Assembly: GCA_025056305.1 (NCBI GenBank)
Contig: JANWWJ010000005.1
Coordinates: forward strand, 1-46,409
From: Chitinophagales bacterium
GTDB taxonomy: Bacteria; Bacteroidota; Bacteroidia; Chitinophagales; UBA10324
DNA length: 46,409 nucleotides
Direction of reading: 5' to 3'
How positions within the stretch are numbered: the first letter of the stretch is position 1; the number at the start of each line of letters is the position of its first letter. Both the position numbers and the translations under genes were made by a program. This document shows positions 34,800 to 42,741 of this stretch, piece by piece. The notes under the pieces are model-generated. The model had not been told where the DNA came from. It saw only the letters and a program-made list of their open reading frames with translations, and did not search any database.

Positions 34800-35882
34800 T
34801 TGTGTTTTTGAGCCAGCAGATAGGCTTTAATGAAGTCGTTCAATTCACCATCGAGTACAGCCTGTGGGTTGGTGCTTTCATGGCCGGTGCGCAAATCTTT
34901 GACCAGCTTATAGGGATGCAGCACGTAGTTGCGGATCTGAGAGCCCCACTCGATTTTTCGCTTGCTGGCTTCCAACTTTTCTCGCTCGGCGCGCCTTTTT
35001 TCCAGTTCCAATTCATAGAGCTTTGAGCGCAACATTTTGAGGGCCTTCTCGCGATTACCCCCTTGGGTGCGTTCGGTCTGACACATGACCGTTATGCCGG
35101 TAGGAATGTGGGTTAGAATCACCTTGGTTTCAACCTTGTTTACATTTTGACCTCCTGCTCCTCCGCTGCGTGCCGTTTCCATTTTTATATCCGATTCCTT
35201 GAGGTCGATTTGGATGGTGTCGTCAACGAGTGGGTAAACAAACACAGAAGCAAAGGAAGTATGGCGGCGTGCATTGGCGTCGAAAGGGGAAATACGTACC
35301 AGTCGATGCACACCGCTTTCCGATTTCAGATGACCAAAAGCATATTCTCCCTCGAATTCCAATGCTACCGATTTAATGCCTGCTACTTCACCATAGCTGA
35401 CGTCAAGTTCACTGACCCGATAACCGTTTTTCTCGCCCCACATGGTGTACATGCGCATGAGCATGGCAGCCCAGTCACAGCTTTCGGTACCTCCGGCGCC
35501 GGCATTGATTTCTAACACGGCGCCCAGCTTATCTTCCGGGGCCGTCAGGGTACTGCGCAATTCCAGGTCTTCAAGAGCCTGAATGGCTTTTTGATAATAT
35601 TCGTCCACGGCTTCCGGTCCTGTTTCACCTTCTTGAAAGAAGGCAAAAAGAACTTCTGCGTCTTCGACGGCGCTTTGTGCTTGTTCGTATTGCGTTAGCC
35701 AATACCGATGGTTCTTTAGCTGTCTGAGCGTTTGTTCGGCCTTTTGGGGATCGCTCCAAAAGTCGGGCATGGTAGCCAAGGCCTCTTCGTGGCGTATTTT
35801 TTCCTTTCGCCCATCAATGTCAAAGAAACCTCCTTAAAGCCTGCAGCCGGCTTTTGAGATCTTTGAGTTGTTCTGCTGTCAT
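34796..35882 (-). CDS. prfB: Peptide chain release factor 2, made by programmed +1 frameshift
   Basis: The first reading frame starts at ATG 35882 ([20 protein letters not shown]) and stops at in-frame TGA 35822-35820. The site reads AGGAGG-TTT-CTT-TGA-C: a Shine-Dalgarno-like AGGAGG three bases ahead of CTTTGAC, the classic RF2 slip site. A +1 shift on CTT continues as [22 protein letters not shown] to the end, giving about 361 aa, the usual RF2 length. RF2 marks: SPF tripeptide in [16 protein letters not shown] (stop-codon recognition of UGA/UAA) and GGQ in [13 protein letters not shown] (peptide release). Low RF2 raises frameshifting, so it autoregulates. Start lies 15 bp after mutS, probably one transcript. 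Confidence 0.93.
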
Positions 35883-35897
35883 GGAGCGAAGATAACG

Positions 35898-38498
35898 CTA
35901 CAACAGCCGCTGTTTCAGCTCGGCCAATTTTAGCAGGGCTTCGACCGGCGTTAGCGTGTTGATATCGAATTGCTGCAGCCATTGCCGCAAATGTGCCAGC
36001 TCTGGATCCTGGGCAAACAAGGTAAGCTGTGCCGAGGGCTGTGGAATTTTTTCAGCCCGCGGCTGGCTGCTGCGTTTCTGTTCCAAGGCAGTGAGGATCT
36101 CTTCAGCCCGGTGAATGACGGCTTTGGGCAGCCCTGCCATGGCCGCTACATGAATGCCAAAACTATGTTCGGCTCCGCCGGGCCGCAGTTGATGCAAAAA
36201 CAAAACCTTGTTGCCCACTTCTTTCACAGCCATGTGGTAGTTGACTACCCGCGGCAGCCGGCCGGCCAATTCATTTAACTCATGGTAATGGGTGGCGAAA
36301 AGAGTGCGAGGGCGGCCCCGCGGATGGTCGTGAAGGTACTCGGCCACGGCCCATGCTATACTGATGCCATCGAACGTAGAAGTGCCGCGGCCTATTTCAT
36401 CCAGCACGATCAGGCTGCGTCCTGTAGCATTGTTTAGGATTGATGCCGTTTCCAACATTTCCACCATAAAGGTGGATTCCCCGGCCGACAGGTTATCGGA
36501 AGCACCTACACGGGTAAAAATCTTATCCACCACTCCAATGGTTGCCTCACGGGCAGGAATAAAGCTGCCCACTTGAGCCATCAATACCAGCAATGCATTT
36601 TGACGGATGTAAGCCGACTTACCCGCCATATTGGGGCCGGTGATGATCAGGATCTGCTGGCGCTCATCGTCCAGGTAGCAGTCATTGGGTACAAAGGGCT
36701 GTTTGGTGCCCAGCTGTTTTTCGATGACGGGGTGCCTTCCTTCTCGGATGTCTATAGGGCCTTTTTCCAAGAGCCGGGGTCGGCACCAGCGCTCTCTGAT
36801 GGCCAGCCGTGCAAAACACAGCAAGACATCGAGGCGGCCCAGCACCCGTGCATTTTGCTGAATATGGGCAATGTATTCCCGCAGTGCTTCCACCAACTGT
36901 TGGAACAATTCCTGTTCTAAAGCCTGAATCTGGCTTTCAGCAGAAAGGATTTTTTCCTCCAGCTCCTTGAGCTCAGGCGTTACGTATCGCTCGGCTTGTG
37001 TCAGCGTCTGCTTGCGGATCCAATCGGAAGGCACCTTATGGCGGTGGGCGTGGGTGACCTCCAGATAGTAGCCGAATACCTGATTGTAGCTGACCTTCAG
37101 GGAAGTAATACCGGTACGCTGGGCTTCCCTTTTCTGAATTTCCAGCAGGTAATCCTTACCGTTTGTGGCCAGCCGCCGCAGCTCATCAAGCTGCGCATTA
37201 ACGCCGGGATTGAAGATGTGGCCTTTGGCAGCAAGGGCTGGGGCATCTGGACGGATTTCGCGCTGGAGGCGCTCGCGGATCAGCAAACAAGGATGCAACT
37301 GATCGGCCTGAGCAGAGAGACAAGCGGGGGCGGCTTTTAACACTTGTTGAATCCGTTCGCAGGCTTCCAGAGCACGACGCACCTGAAGCAGATCTCTGGG
37401 CCCGATCTTTCCCGTTGCCGCTCGTGCAATCAGGCGTTCCAAATCGCCACAGTGCCTTAACTGTTCGGCCAACCGCTCACTGAGTTGAGGGTCCTTGATC
37501 AGCGCTTCGACTTGGTCCAGTCTCTGATTGAGGGCATGCACGTCGGTCAGGGGAAGGGCCAACCATTGGCGCAACATTCTGCTGCCCATGGGCGTGATGG
37601 TGTCGTCCATAACCTGAAGCAGGGAAAGCCCATCGGCAGCCATGGGTTGGAGCACCTCCAGGTTGCGCAGGGTAAACCGGTCCATCCACACGTGCTGGTC
37701 GGGGTCGAGCCGGGCTAAACGGTTCAGGTGTTCCAGCCTTGTGTGTTCCGACGCTTTTAGGTAGTGCACAATGGCGCCGCAGGCCACGACGGCTTCCGGA
37801 AATGCTTCCAGCCCGAAGCCTTTCAGAGAATGGCATTGAAAGTGCTGCAGCAAAAGGTCGTGGGCATAGTCGTATTGAAAAATCCAATCGTCCAGAGCAT
37901 AGGTATAAAAACCATCGCCAAAGATTTGAATAAATTTTTTCTTATATGTTTTACTGAAGATGATTTCTGCTGGCTGCAGCGACTGCAGCAACTTATCGGC
38001 AAAAGAGGCATCGGCAGCGGCATAATAGAACTCCCCCGTAGAAATGTCGGCAAAGGCCAGGCCGATGCGTTCGGTGCCTGCATCAATGGCACACAGGAAG
38101 TTGTTGGTTTTGTGGTCCAGAATGCGCTCGTGATCGGTGATGCCCGGCGTGATCAATTCGGTGACATCGCGGCGCACGATGGTTTTGGCCAGCTTGGGGT
38201 CTTCCAACTGGTCACAAATAGCTACCCGGTAGCCGGCTCGGACCAACTTGGGCAGATAAGTATCCAATGCATGATAGGGGAATCCGGCCATGTCCTGTGC
38301 ATAGGCTGCGCCGTTAGCCCGCTTGGTCAGAACGATGCCCAACACCTGTGAAGTGATGACGGCGTCTTGATCAAAAGTTTCATAAAAATCCCCTACGCGA
38401 AACAAAAGGATGGCATCTGGGTAGCGGGCTTTCAGGGCCGCATATTGCCTCATCAGCGGCGTTTCTGCAGCTGTTGCAGTCTTTTCTGCTTTAGCCAT
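35898..38498 (-). CDS. mutS: DNA mismatch repair protein MutS
   Basis: 866 aa from ATG 38498; the frame is open further upstream but without family similarity. Mismatch-binding domain with VGDFYETFDQDAVITSQVL (Phe-x-Glu mismatch wedge in the DFYETF context), connector and lever domains, clamp, then the ATPase: Walker A ITGPNMAGKSAYIRQ, ENLSAGEST-like DNLSAGESTFMVEM, Walker B LIVLDEIGRGTSTFDG and FATHYHELNELA. Recognises mispaired bases and recruits MutL. prfB follows with a 15-bp gap. Confidence 0.97.
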   Translation of the reverse strand: MAKAEKTATAAETPLMRQYAALKARYPDAILLFRVGDFYETFDQDAVITSQVLGIVLTKRANGAAYAQDMAGFPYHALDTYLPKLVRAGYRVAICDQLEDPKLAKTIVRRDVTELITPGITDHERILDHKTNNFLCAIDAGTERIGLAFADISTGEFYYAAADASFADKLLQSLQPAEIIFSKTYKKKFIQIFGDGFYTYALDDWIFQYDYAHDLLLQHFQCHSLKGFGLEAFPEAVVACGAIVHYLKASEHTRLEHLNRLARLDPDQHVWMDRFTLRNLEVLQPMAADGLSLLQVMDDTITPMGSRMLRQWLALPLTDVHALNQRLDQVEALIKDPQLSERLAEQLRHCGDLERLIARAATGKIGPRDLLQVRRALEACERIQQVLKAAPACLSAQADQLHPCLLIRERLQREIRPDAPALAAKGHIFNPGVNAQLDELRRLATNGKDYLLEIQKREAQRTGITSLKVSYNQVFGYYLEVTHAHRHKVPSDWIRKQTLTQAERYVTPELKELEEKILSAESQIQALEQELFQQLVEALREYIAHIQQNARVLGRLDVLLCFARLAIRERWCRPRLLEKGPIDIREGRHPVIEKQLGTKQPFVPNDCYLDDERQQILIITGPNMAGKSAYIRQNALLVLMAQVGSFIPAREATIGVVDKIFTRVGASDNLSAGESTFMVEMLETASILNNATGRSLIVLDEIGRGTSTFDGISIAWAVAEYLHDHPRGRPRTLFATHYHELNELAGRLPRVVNYHMAVKEVGNKVLFLHQLRPGGAEHSFGIHVAAMAGLPKAVIHRAEEILTALEQKRSSQPRAEKIPQPSAQLTLFAQDPELAHLRQWLQQFDINTLTPVEALLKLAELKQRLL

Positions 38499-38513
38499 CT
38501 TGACGACCGTTTT

Positions 38514-38521
38514 CAAAAATA
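38514..38521 (-). promoter_or_regulatory. -7 element TATTTTTG of mutS
   Basis: Minus strand TATTTTTG matches TAnnTTTG and lies 15 bp ahead of the mutS ATG. No clear -33 element. It sits in the short divergent gap with the RNA methyltransferase gene. Confidence 0.4.
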
Positions 38522-38541
38522 GTACTTTGGGCTGCCGAAGG

Positions 38542-39078
38542 TTGAGAAAGTTAAGCACATCGGAATTGGGGCGACCAACGTTAGCTGCCCTGCAGCATTT
38601 ACCGCGCATCCCCCTACATGTGGTTTTGGACAATGTGCGCAGCGCTTACAATGTGGGCAGCATTTTCCGTACAGCCGATGCCTTTCGGGTGGGTCAAGTG
38701 ATTTTGTGCGGCATCACGGCCCAGCCTTCTAATCGAGAAGTACAGAAGACTGCGCTGGGCAGCACGGCCAGTGTGCCATGGCAGTATTTTCCCGATACGG
38801 TGCATGCAGTACAGATGTTAAAAGAGCAAGGCTTTCGTATTGTAGCTGTGGAACAAACCGATGAAAGTTACAGTTTGGATGTTTTTGCTTCCGATCAAAG
38901 GCCACTGGTGCTGATCTTTGGAAATGAAGTGCAGGGCATAGGTCCCGCCCTGCAGTTGGCCGATGAAGCCTTAGAAATTCCTCAGTGGGGTATGAAACAT
39001 TCCCTGAATGTAGCGGTAGTAGCCGGCATCGTCCTTTGGGAAGTTTGTAAACGCAGCGGCTGGCTGCTTCGGCCTTAA
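38542..39078 (+). CDS. SpoU-family (TrmH-like) RNA methyltransferase
   Basis: 178 aa from TTG 38542, read as MRKLSTSELGRPTL, the usual N-terminus of this Bacteroidota family; an in-frame TTG at 38500 would add 14 residues. SPOUT knot motifs: VVLDNVRSAYNVGSIFRTADAF (motif 1), LVLIFGNEVQGIG (motif 2) and SLNVAVVAGIVLWE (motif 3). Uses S-adenosylmethionine for ribose 2'-O methylation of tRNA or rRNA; the exact nucleotide is not known. Its TAA stop is shared, by palindrome, with the convergent ferritin gene. Confidence 0.88.
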   Translation: MRKLSTSELGRPTLAALQHLPRIPLHVVLDNVRSAYNVGSIFRTADAFRVGQVILCGITAQPSNREVQKTALGSTASVPWQYFPDTVHAVQMLKEQGFRIVAVEQTDESYSLDVFASDQRPLVLIFGNEVQGIGPALQLADEALEIPQWGMKHSLNVAVVAGIVLWEVCKRSGWLLRP

Positions 39079-39572
39079 TCCACCTTCATACTGCCCAGCT
39101 CGCGGTCCACCCAATACAAGCCGCGCGGACCTTCGCATTCCAGCAATTTGATCTTGTCGATGATGGAGCGAAATAATTTTTCTTCCTCATGCTGTTCGGC
39201 AACGTACCACTGCAGGAAGTGATGAGTTGAATAATCTTGTTCCTGAAGACAAAGAGTGACCATGCGGTTTATGCGGGCGGTTACTTCCAATTCATGCTGC
39301 AGCAAGGATTCGAATAAGGACAATAAAGATTCGAACTCGTTCGGAGGTTGACGAAATGCTGGCACCAGGGCATGCCCACCGGAATCATTGATGTAGGTAA
39401 ACAACCGCATCATGTGGCCCCGTTCTTCTTCGGCGTGGCGATACAAAAAGCGGGCTGCGCCTTCCAGATTGCGGGCGTCGGCCCAACTGGCGGCAGCCAG
39501 GTAATAATTCGAGGCATAGCCCTCGTATTCTATCTGCTGATTGAGTGCTTGTTCGATGGTTTTAGATAGCAT
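39075..39572 (-). CDS. ftnA: Ferritin (non-haem, FtnA-type)
   Basis: 165 aa from ATG 39572 (MLSKTIEQALNQQIEYEGYASNYY). Ferroxidase residues align with E. coli FtnA: Glu17 in IEYEGY, Glu-Glu-x-x-His in HAEEERGHMM, and Glu in LQHELEV; the C-terminal stretch FLQWYVAEQHEEEKLFRSIIDKIKL is nearly identical to FtnA. Stores iron as ferric mineral in the cytoplasm. Last gene of the pspC-TonB receptor-ferritin unit (35 bp after the receptor). Stop overlaps the convergent methyltransferase stop by 4 bp. Confidence 0.93.
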   Translation of the reverse strand: MLSKTIEQALNQQIEYEGYASNYYLAAASWADARNLEGAARFLYRHAEEERGHMMRLFTYINDSGGHALVPAFRQPPNEFESLLSLFESLLQHELEVTARINRMVTLCLQEQDYSTHHFLQWYVAEQHEEEKLFRSIIDKIKLLECEGPRGLYWVDRELGSMKVD

Positions 39573-39607
39573 GTCGCAAAAATTGTGGGGTAAAAAAAAA
39601 GGATTTT

Positions 39608-42442
39608 TCACTGAATACGTAAGGCAATTCCCAACAACAGGTGTCGGCCTTCGTAATAGCGGGCCGGATTGTCAGGCGGAAGGTTGGAAGAGCGCGGATC
39701 GCGCGGATCGTTGTATCGCGGGTCGCGCCATTCGGAAGGTACATCGTCACCGTATTCATAGGCCCGCCCGGTAACTGGATTTACGATGGCGGTGTTCTTA
39801 TTGTTGAGGGCATTGGTCAGCTCACACGTAAAGGCTAATTGTTGCGTTCCAAGGTCAAACCATTTCCTCAGGTTTAGGTTAAGCCAAAAGCCGGGAGCTC
39901 CAAGGGCACTGTAGCGGGCTTCTGGATTGCTGTTGATTTCATAGATGGGGCGTCCACTATAAGGCTCATAACCTTTGAACAGATAAGGGGTGTAGCGGCG
40001 CCCACTGCGGTATATGGCTTCTACATACAGTGTAGCCTTATTTAAAAGACGCATTCCCCAAAGCCCTTGTTCGCGATTGATGGTAAACAGGCAATAGCCT
40101 TTGACATCAAGGGGAGCGTCCCAGGCCAGCGGTGTTTCTTTTACCGTTTCGCGATTTCCAGTTGCCAAAATGTCTTGTAAGGTCTGGGAGGCAGAAGAAC
40201 TCTGTCCGGTGGCTACGCTGTAAGAAAAAGAGAGGCTTGCCTCCAGCCAGCGCCCTACGCGTTTAAAATAAGCAGCTTCCACCCCTCTGATGCGTGCGTA
40301 ATCGCTGTTGATGCGGATGGTTCGGCTCACTTCCCGCCCCGTCACATCACGCAGCAGGATTGCCGATGAGGTGATAAAGTCATACTGATCTTTCCAAAAG
40401 GCCGCAACATTGAGGGCATCGTTGTTGCCGATTTGTGACTTCAAGCCCAGCTCATAGCTGATGTCCACTTCGGGATTTAAGGCTGGATTACCGATAAAAC
40501 CCAGCGTAGAACGGTCGGCATAGAAGGGATCTAAGCCGGCATAGACATAGCTGGGGTGAGGGTAAACCGTGCTTACGCCATAGTTAAAATACATCACTTG
40601 ATTTTCACGAATGGGAAATGATGCAGCCAGTTTTGGCAGCAGGCGCAGCTTGGTTCTCCGTCCGAAGAGGCTAAAGGATTGGTCAAGGTAGGTTTGACGG
40701 AATTCCTCCGCAATCAGGGCTTTGGGGTTTCGCACGGCTTCGTCCACATATCGGCCAGGCATCCAGTATTCGAGGCGTAAGCCCACATCGGCAACCAAGC
40801 CCAGGTACCGGTATTTGTTGGTCACGAAGAAAGCTCCTTTCATCGGTTTTACGTTCCAGATGTCGCTTACATCGCCCAACCGAAACGACTGGGTGAACTG
40901 CGAGTCGGGCAACTGGATGGGTGCCCCGATCCAAGGGCGATAGATGTCAATCCATTGCATGTGTTGGTGCTTGAATTCAGCACCCACCATAAGGCGGTTT
41001 CGTGTATTGGCCGAGTAAAAGGTTGCGGTGCTTTTGAAAGTGTATTCTTCCACAAAATGGTCATGCCACAGTGTGGCTATGCCATCGTTGTTGTAAAGGC
41101 CGGGTGGGGAAAGCACAAAGACTACCGAATCGTTAGCCGGAAAGTAGGTAACTGGAAATTCAACGATCGACGCCGGGTCAAATTCTGTATTGACTTCAGC
41201 CGGTCGCCAGGGGCGACCATTGGCATCGGCGCGCAGCCGCACAAACAGACGCGACAAATTGATCCGATAATTGTAAGACGGCTTTGGCGTATGGTTCCAT
41301 TGCAGCGATTCCAAATTGGTGTCGTGGGTGTACGTATTGGCGTGGTCGGGCTGTAAGTGAAAGCTCCACTGATAGCCAGGAGTGTAGGGAACGTCGGCAC
41401 CGGTGATGCGCAACATGTTGAAATCCTGATTGACAGTAAGCGACTTCAGGTAGGAAGCACTCAGGCGCTGTGTCGGTGTCAGGTCGTAATTCAGTTTGAA
41501 CATGCCGGTCCACCGGTTATCCTGCCGGGGAGACCAGAACGGCTTTGGGTATAAGGAAGAGATCAGTTGATCAGCAGGATTTTTTATATAAGTATCGGTA
41601 AAATGCAAACGCAGGGAGGTGAAGTAGCGCAGGCGCCGTGTGCCCCGGCTGCGGAGCGGACCGCCGGCTGAGGCATCCACCGTTGTTTGGTTGAAGACCG
41701 AAGCCCAGTGGCTGTTAAACCCCAGATTGTCCTGTTTCACCGAAGCGTCGAGCGCAAAGCGGTCCCCTCCGCTGCGCGTGCGGGTGTTGACAATACCTGA
41801 GGCCGCATCGCCGTATTCTGCCGTGGGTGCTGAAGTGTTGACTTCAAGCTGGTCGATGGCATTGCTGCCCAGTTCGATGCCAAATCCGGTGCCGGCCAAG
41901 GGATCGCTTGCCGACACATCATCGATGTAAAAACCGGTCTGATAGGTACGTCCACCGCGGATGTGTAGGCCTTCCGGGTTGAGGACGATGCCGGTTTGGG
42001 TGTTGAGTAAGCCTTGCACGTTGCGTACCGGAACGGCTTCAATGAGGTCGCGGTTCAGTTGGCTGCGGCTGCGGCTGTCTTCCACGTCGATCAACGGGCG
42101 GTCGCCGATAATGACCACATCTTGATCCAGCGTCACCGCCGTCACCTTAAGGCGAATGTCCAGGTTGCGTATTTCGCCTGCTTTCAATGTAATTCCTGTA
42201 TATAAAACTTTTTCATATCCGATATAACTGGCTTCGACTTGATAAGTGCCCGCCGGTAGTTCCAGCCGATAGCTGCCGACCTCATCGCTCACGGTGCCGT
42301 AGCGCGTGCCTTTGGCCACGATGGTTACGCCGATCAGTTCGGAGCCGTCGGCAGCGTCGCGCACCGTGCCCGACAACACAGCGGGCTGCGCCGCGGCACT
42401 GCACACGGCGCCTAGGCAAACCACCATCGCAGCAGTTTTCAT
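39608..42442 (-). CDS. TonB-dependent outer membrane receptor
   Basis: 944 aa. Signal peptide MKTAAMVVCLGAVCSAAA, then a carboxypeptidase-regulatory-like domain (about 22-105; LSGTVRDAADGSELIGVTIVAKG), a plug (about 110-225; LRGG-like HIRGGRTYQTGFYIDDVSA and ASGIVNTRTRSGG), and a beta-barrel to the C-terminus ending in GIALRIQ. Imports a large or scarce ligand across the outer membrane with TonB energy. No SusD partner is next to it, so a glycan-import Sus pair is unlikely. The adjacent ferritin gene suggests iron or an iron complex, but that is inference only. Confidence 0.9.
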   Translation of the reverse strand: MKTAAMVVCLGAVCSAAAQPAVLSGTVRDAADGSELIGVTIVAKGTRYGTVSDEVGSYRLELPAGTYQVEASYIGYEKVLYTGITLKAGEIRNLDIRLKVTAVTLDQDVVIIGDRPLIDVEDSRSRSQLNRDLIEAVPVRNVQGLLNTQTGIVLNPEGLHIRGGRTYQTGFYIDDVSASDPLAGTGFGIELGSNAIDQLEVNTSAPTAEYGDAASGIVNTRTRSGGDRFALDASVKQDNLGFNSHWASVFNQTTVDASAGGPLRSRGTRRLRYFTSLRLHFTDTYIKNPADQLISSLYPKPFWSPRQDNRWTGMFKLNYDLTPTQRLSASYLKSLTVNQDFNMLRITGADVPYTPGYQWSFHLQPDHANTYTHDTNLESLQWNHTPKPSYNYRINLSRLFVRLRADANGRPWRPAEVNTEFDPASIVEFPVTYFPANDSVVFVLSPPGLYNNDGIATLWHDHFVEEYTFKSTATFYSANTRNRLMVGAEFKHQHMQWIDIYRPWIGAPIQLPDSQFTQSFRLGDVSDIWNVKPMKGAFFVTNKYRYLGLVADVGLRLEYWMPGRYVDEAVRNPKALIAEEFRQTYLDQSFSLFGRRTKLRLLPKLAASFPIRENQVMYFNYGVSTVYPHPSYVYAGLDPFYADRSTLGFIGNPALNPEVDISYELGLKSQIGNNDALNVAAFWKDQYDFITSSAILLRDVTGREVSRTIRINSDYARIRGVEAAYFKRVGRWLEASLSFSYSVATGQSSSASQTLQDILATGNRETVKETPLAWDAPLDVKGYCLFTINREQGLWGMRLLNKATLYVEAIYRSGRRYTPYLFKGYEPYSGRPIYEINSNPEARYSALGAPGFWLNLNLRKWFDLGTQQLAFTCELTNALNNKNTAIVNPVTGRAYEYGDDVPSEWRDPRYNDPRDPRSSNLPPDNPARYYEGRHLLLGIALRIQ

Positions 42443-42458
42443 ATCGGCACAATGTGGG

Positions 42459-42671
42459 TTACTCCCACACCGGATTGCGGCGATGAAGATAACGTTTCAT
42501 GTTCAGCCAAAAGGCCAGCATCAGATATATCAAGACGGGCGACAAAACCGTAAGGCAGGTCAGGTAGATAAAATACAGGCGGATTACAGTTGCGGGGATG
42601 CCCATGCGTTCGCCCAAAAAAGCACATACGCCGAAGATTTTTCCTTCGATGAAAAATTTCAGCTGCTGCAT
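42459..42671 (-). CDS. PspC-domain small membrane protein
   Basis: 70 aa. Starts MQQLKFFIEGKIFGVCAFLGERMGIPATVIRLYFIYLTCLT, the PspC domain, with one or two membrane segments (about 32-60, IRLYFIYLTCLTVLSPVLIYLMLAFWL), and a short basic tail. PspC proteins sense or respond to envelope stress in some bacteria; short Bacteroidota forms are uncharacterised. First gene of a leftward unit with the TonB receptor 16 bp downstream. TATCTTTG ends five bases before its ATG. Confidence 0.85.
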   Translation of the reverse strand: MQQLKFFIEGKIFGVCAFLGERMGIPATVIRLYFIYLTCLTVLSPVLIYLMLAFWLNMKRYLHRRNPVWE

Positions 42672-42676
42672 GCCCG

Positions 42677-42684
42677 CAAAGATA
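42677..42684 (-). promoter_or_regulatory. -7 element TATCTTTG of pspC-receptor-ferritin
   Basis: Exact consensus match on the minus strand, five bases ahead of the pspC ATG; suggests a leaderless or near-leaderless mRNA. Confidence 0.5.
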
Positions 42685-42690
42685 TTTTCC

Positions 42691-42715
42691 GCCGCAGCAA
42701 GCTGCTTGCTGCGGC
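42691..42715. promoter_or_regulatory. Perfect 25-bp palindrome between divergent promoters
   Basis: Arms GCCGCAGCAAGC (42691-42702) and GCTTGCTGCGGC (42704-42715) flank one base with no mismatch. It lies between the leftward -7 element (42677-42684) and the rightward -7 element (42716-42723), in the spacer zone of both promoters. Fits an operator for a dimeric regulator; it is not followed by a T-run on either side, so it is not a terminator. Confidence 0.6.
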
Positions 42716-42723
42716 TATCTTTG
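42716..42723 (+). promoter_or_regulatory. -7 element TATCTTTG of the M20 dipeptidase gene
   Basis: Exact consensus match directly abutting the palindrome; 18 bp ahead of the ATG at 42742. Confidence 0.55.
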
Positions 42724-42741
42724 GCCCCCTAAATTGGCCCC

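Noticed and set aside
34796-35882. prfB as a frameshifted pseudogene
   Set aside because: The stop lies exactly in the AGGAGG-TTT-CTT-TGA-C slip site known for RF2, and the rest of the gene is intact.
37764-38351. A 195-codon open frame antisense to mutS
   Set aside because: No recognisable domain and complete overlap with conserved mutS sequence.
42691-42715. Palindrome as a Fur box or terminator
   Set aside because: It is GC-rich and unlike the AT-rich Fur consensus, and no T-run follows on either strand.
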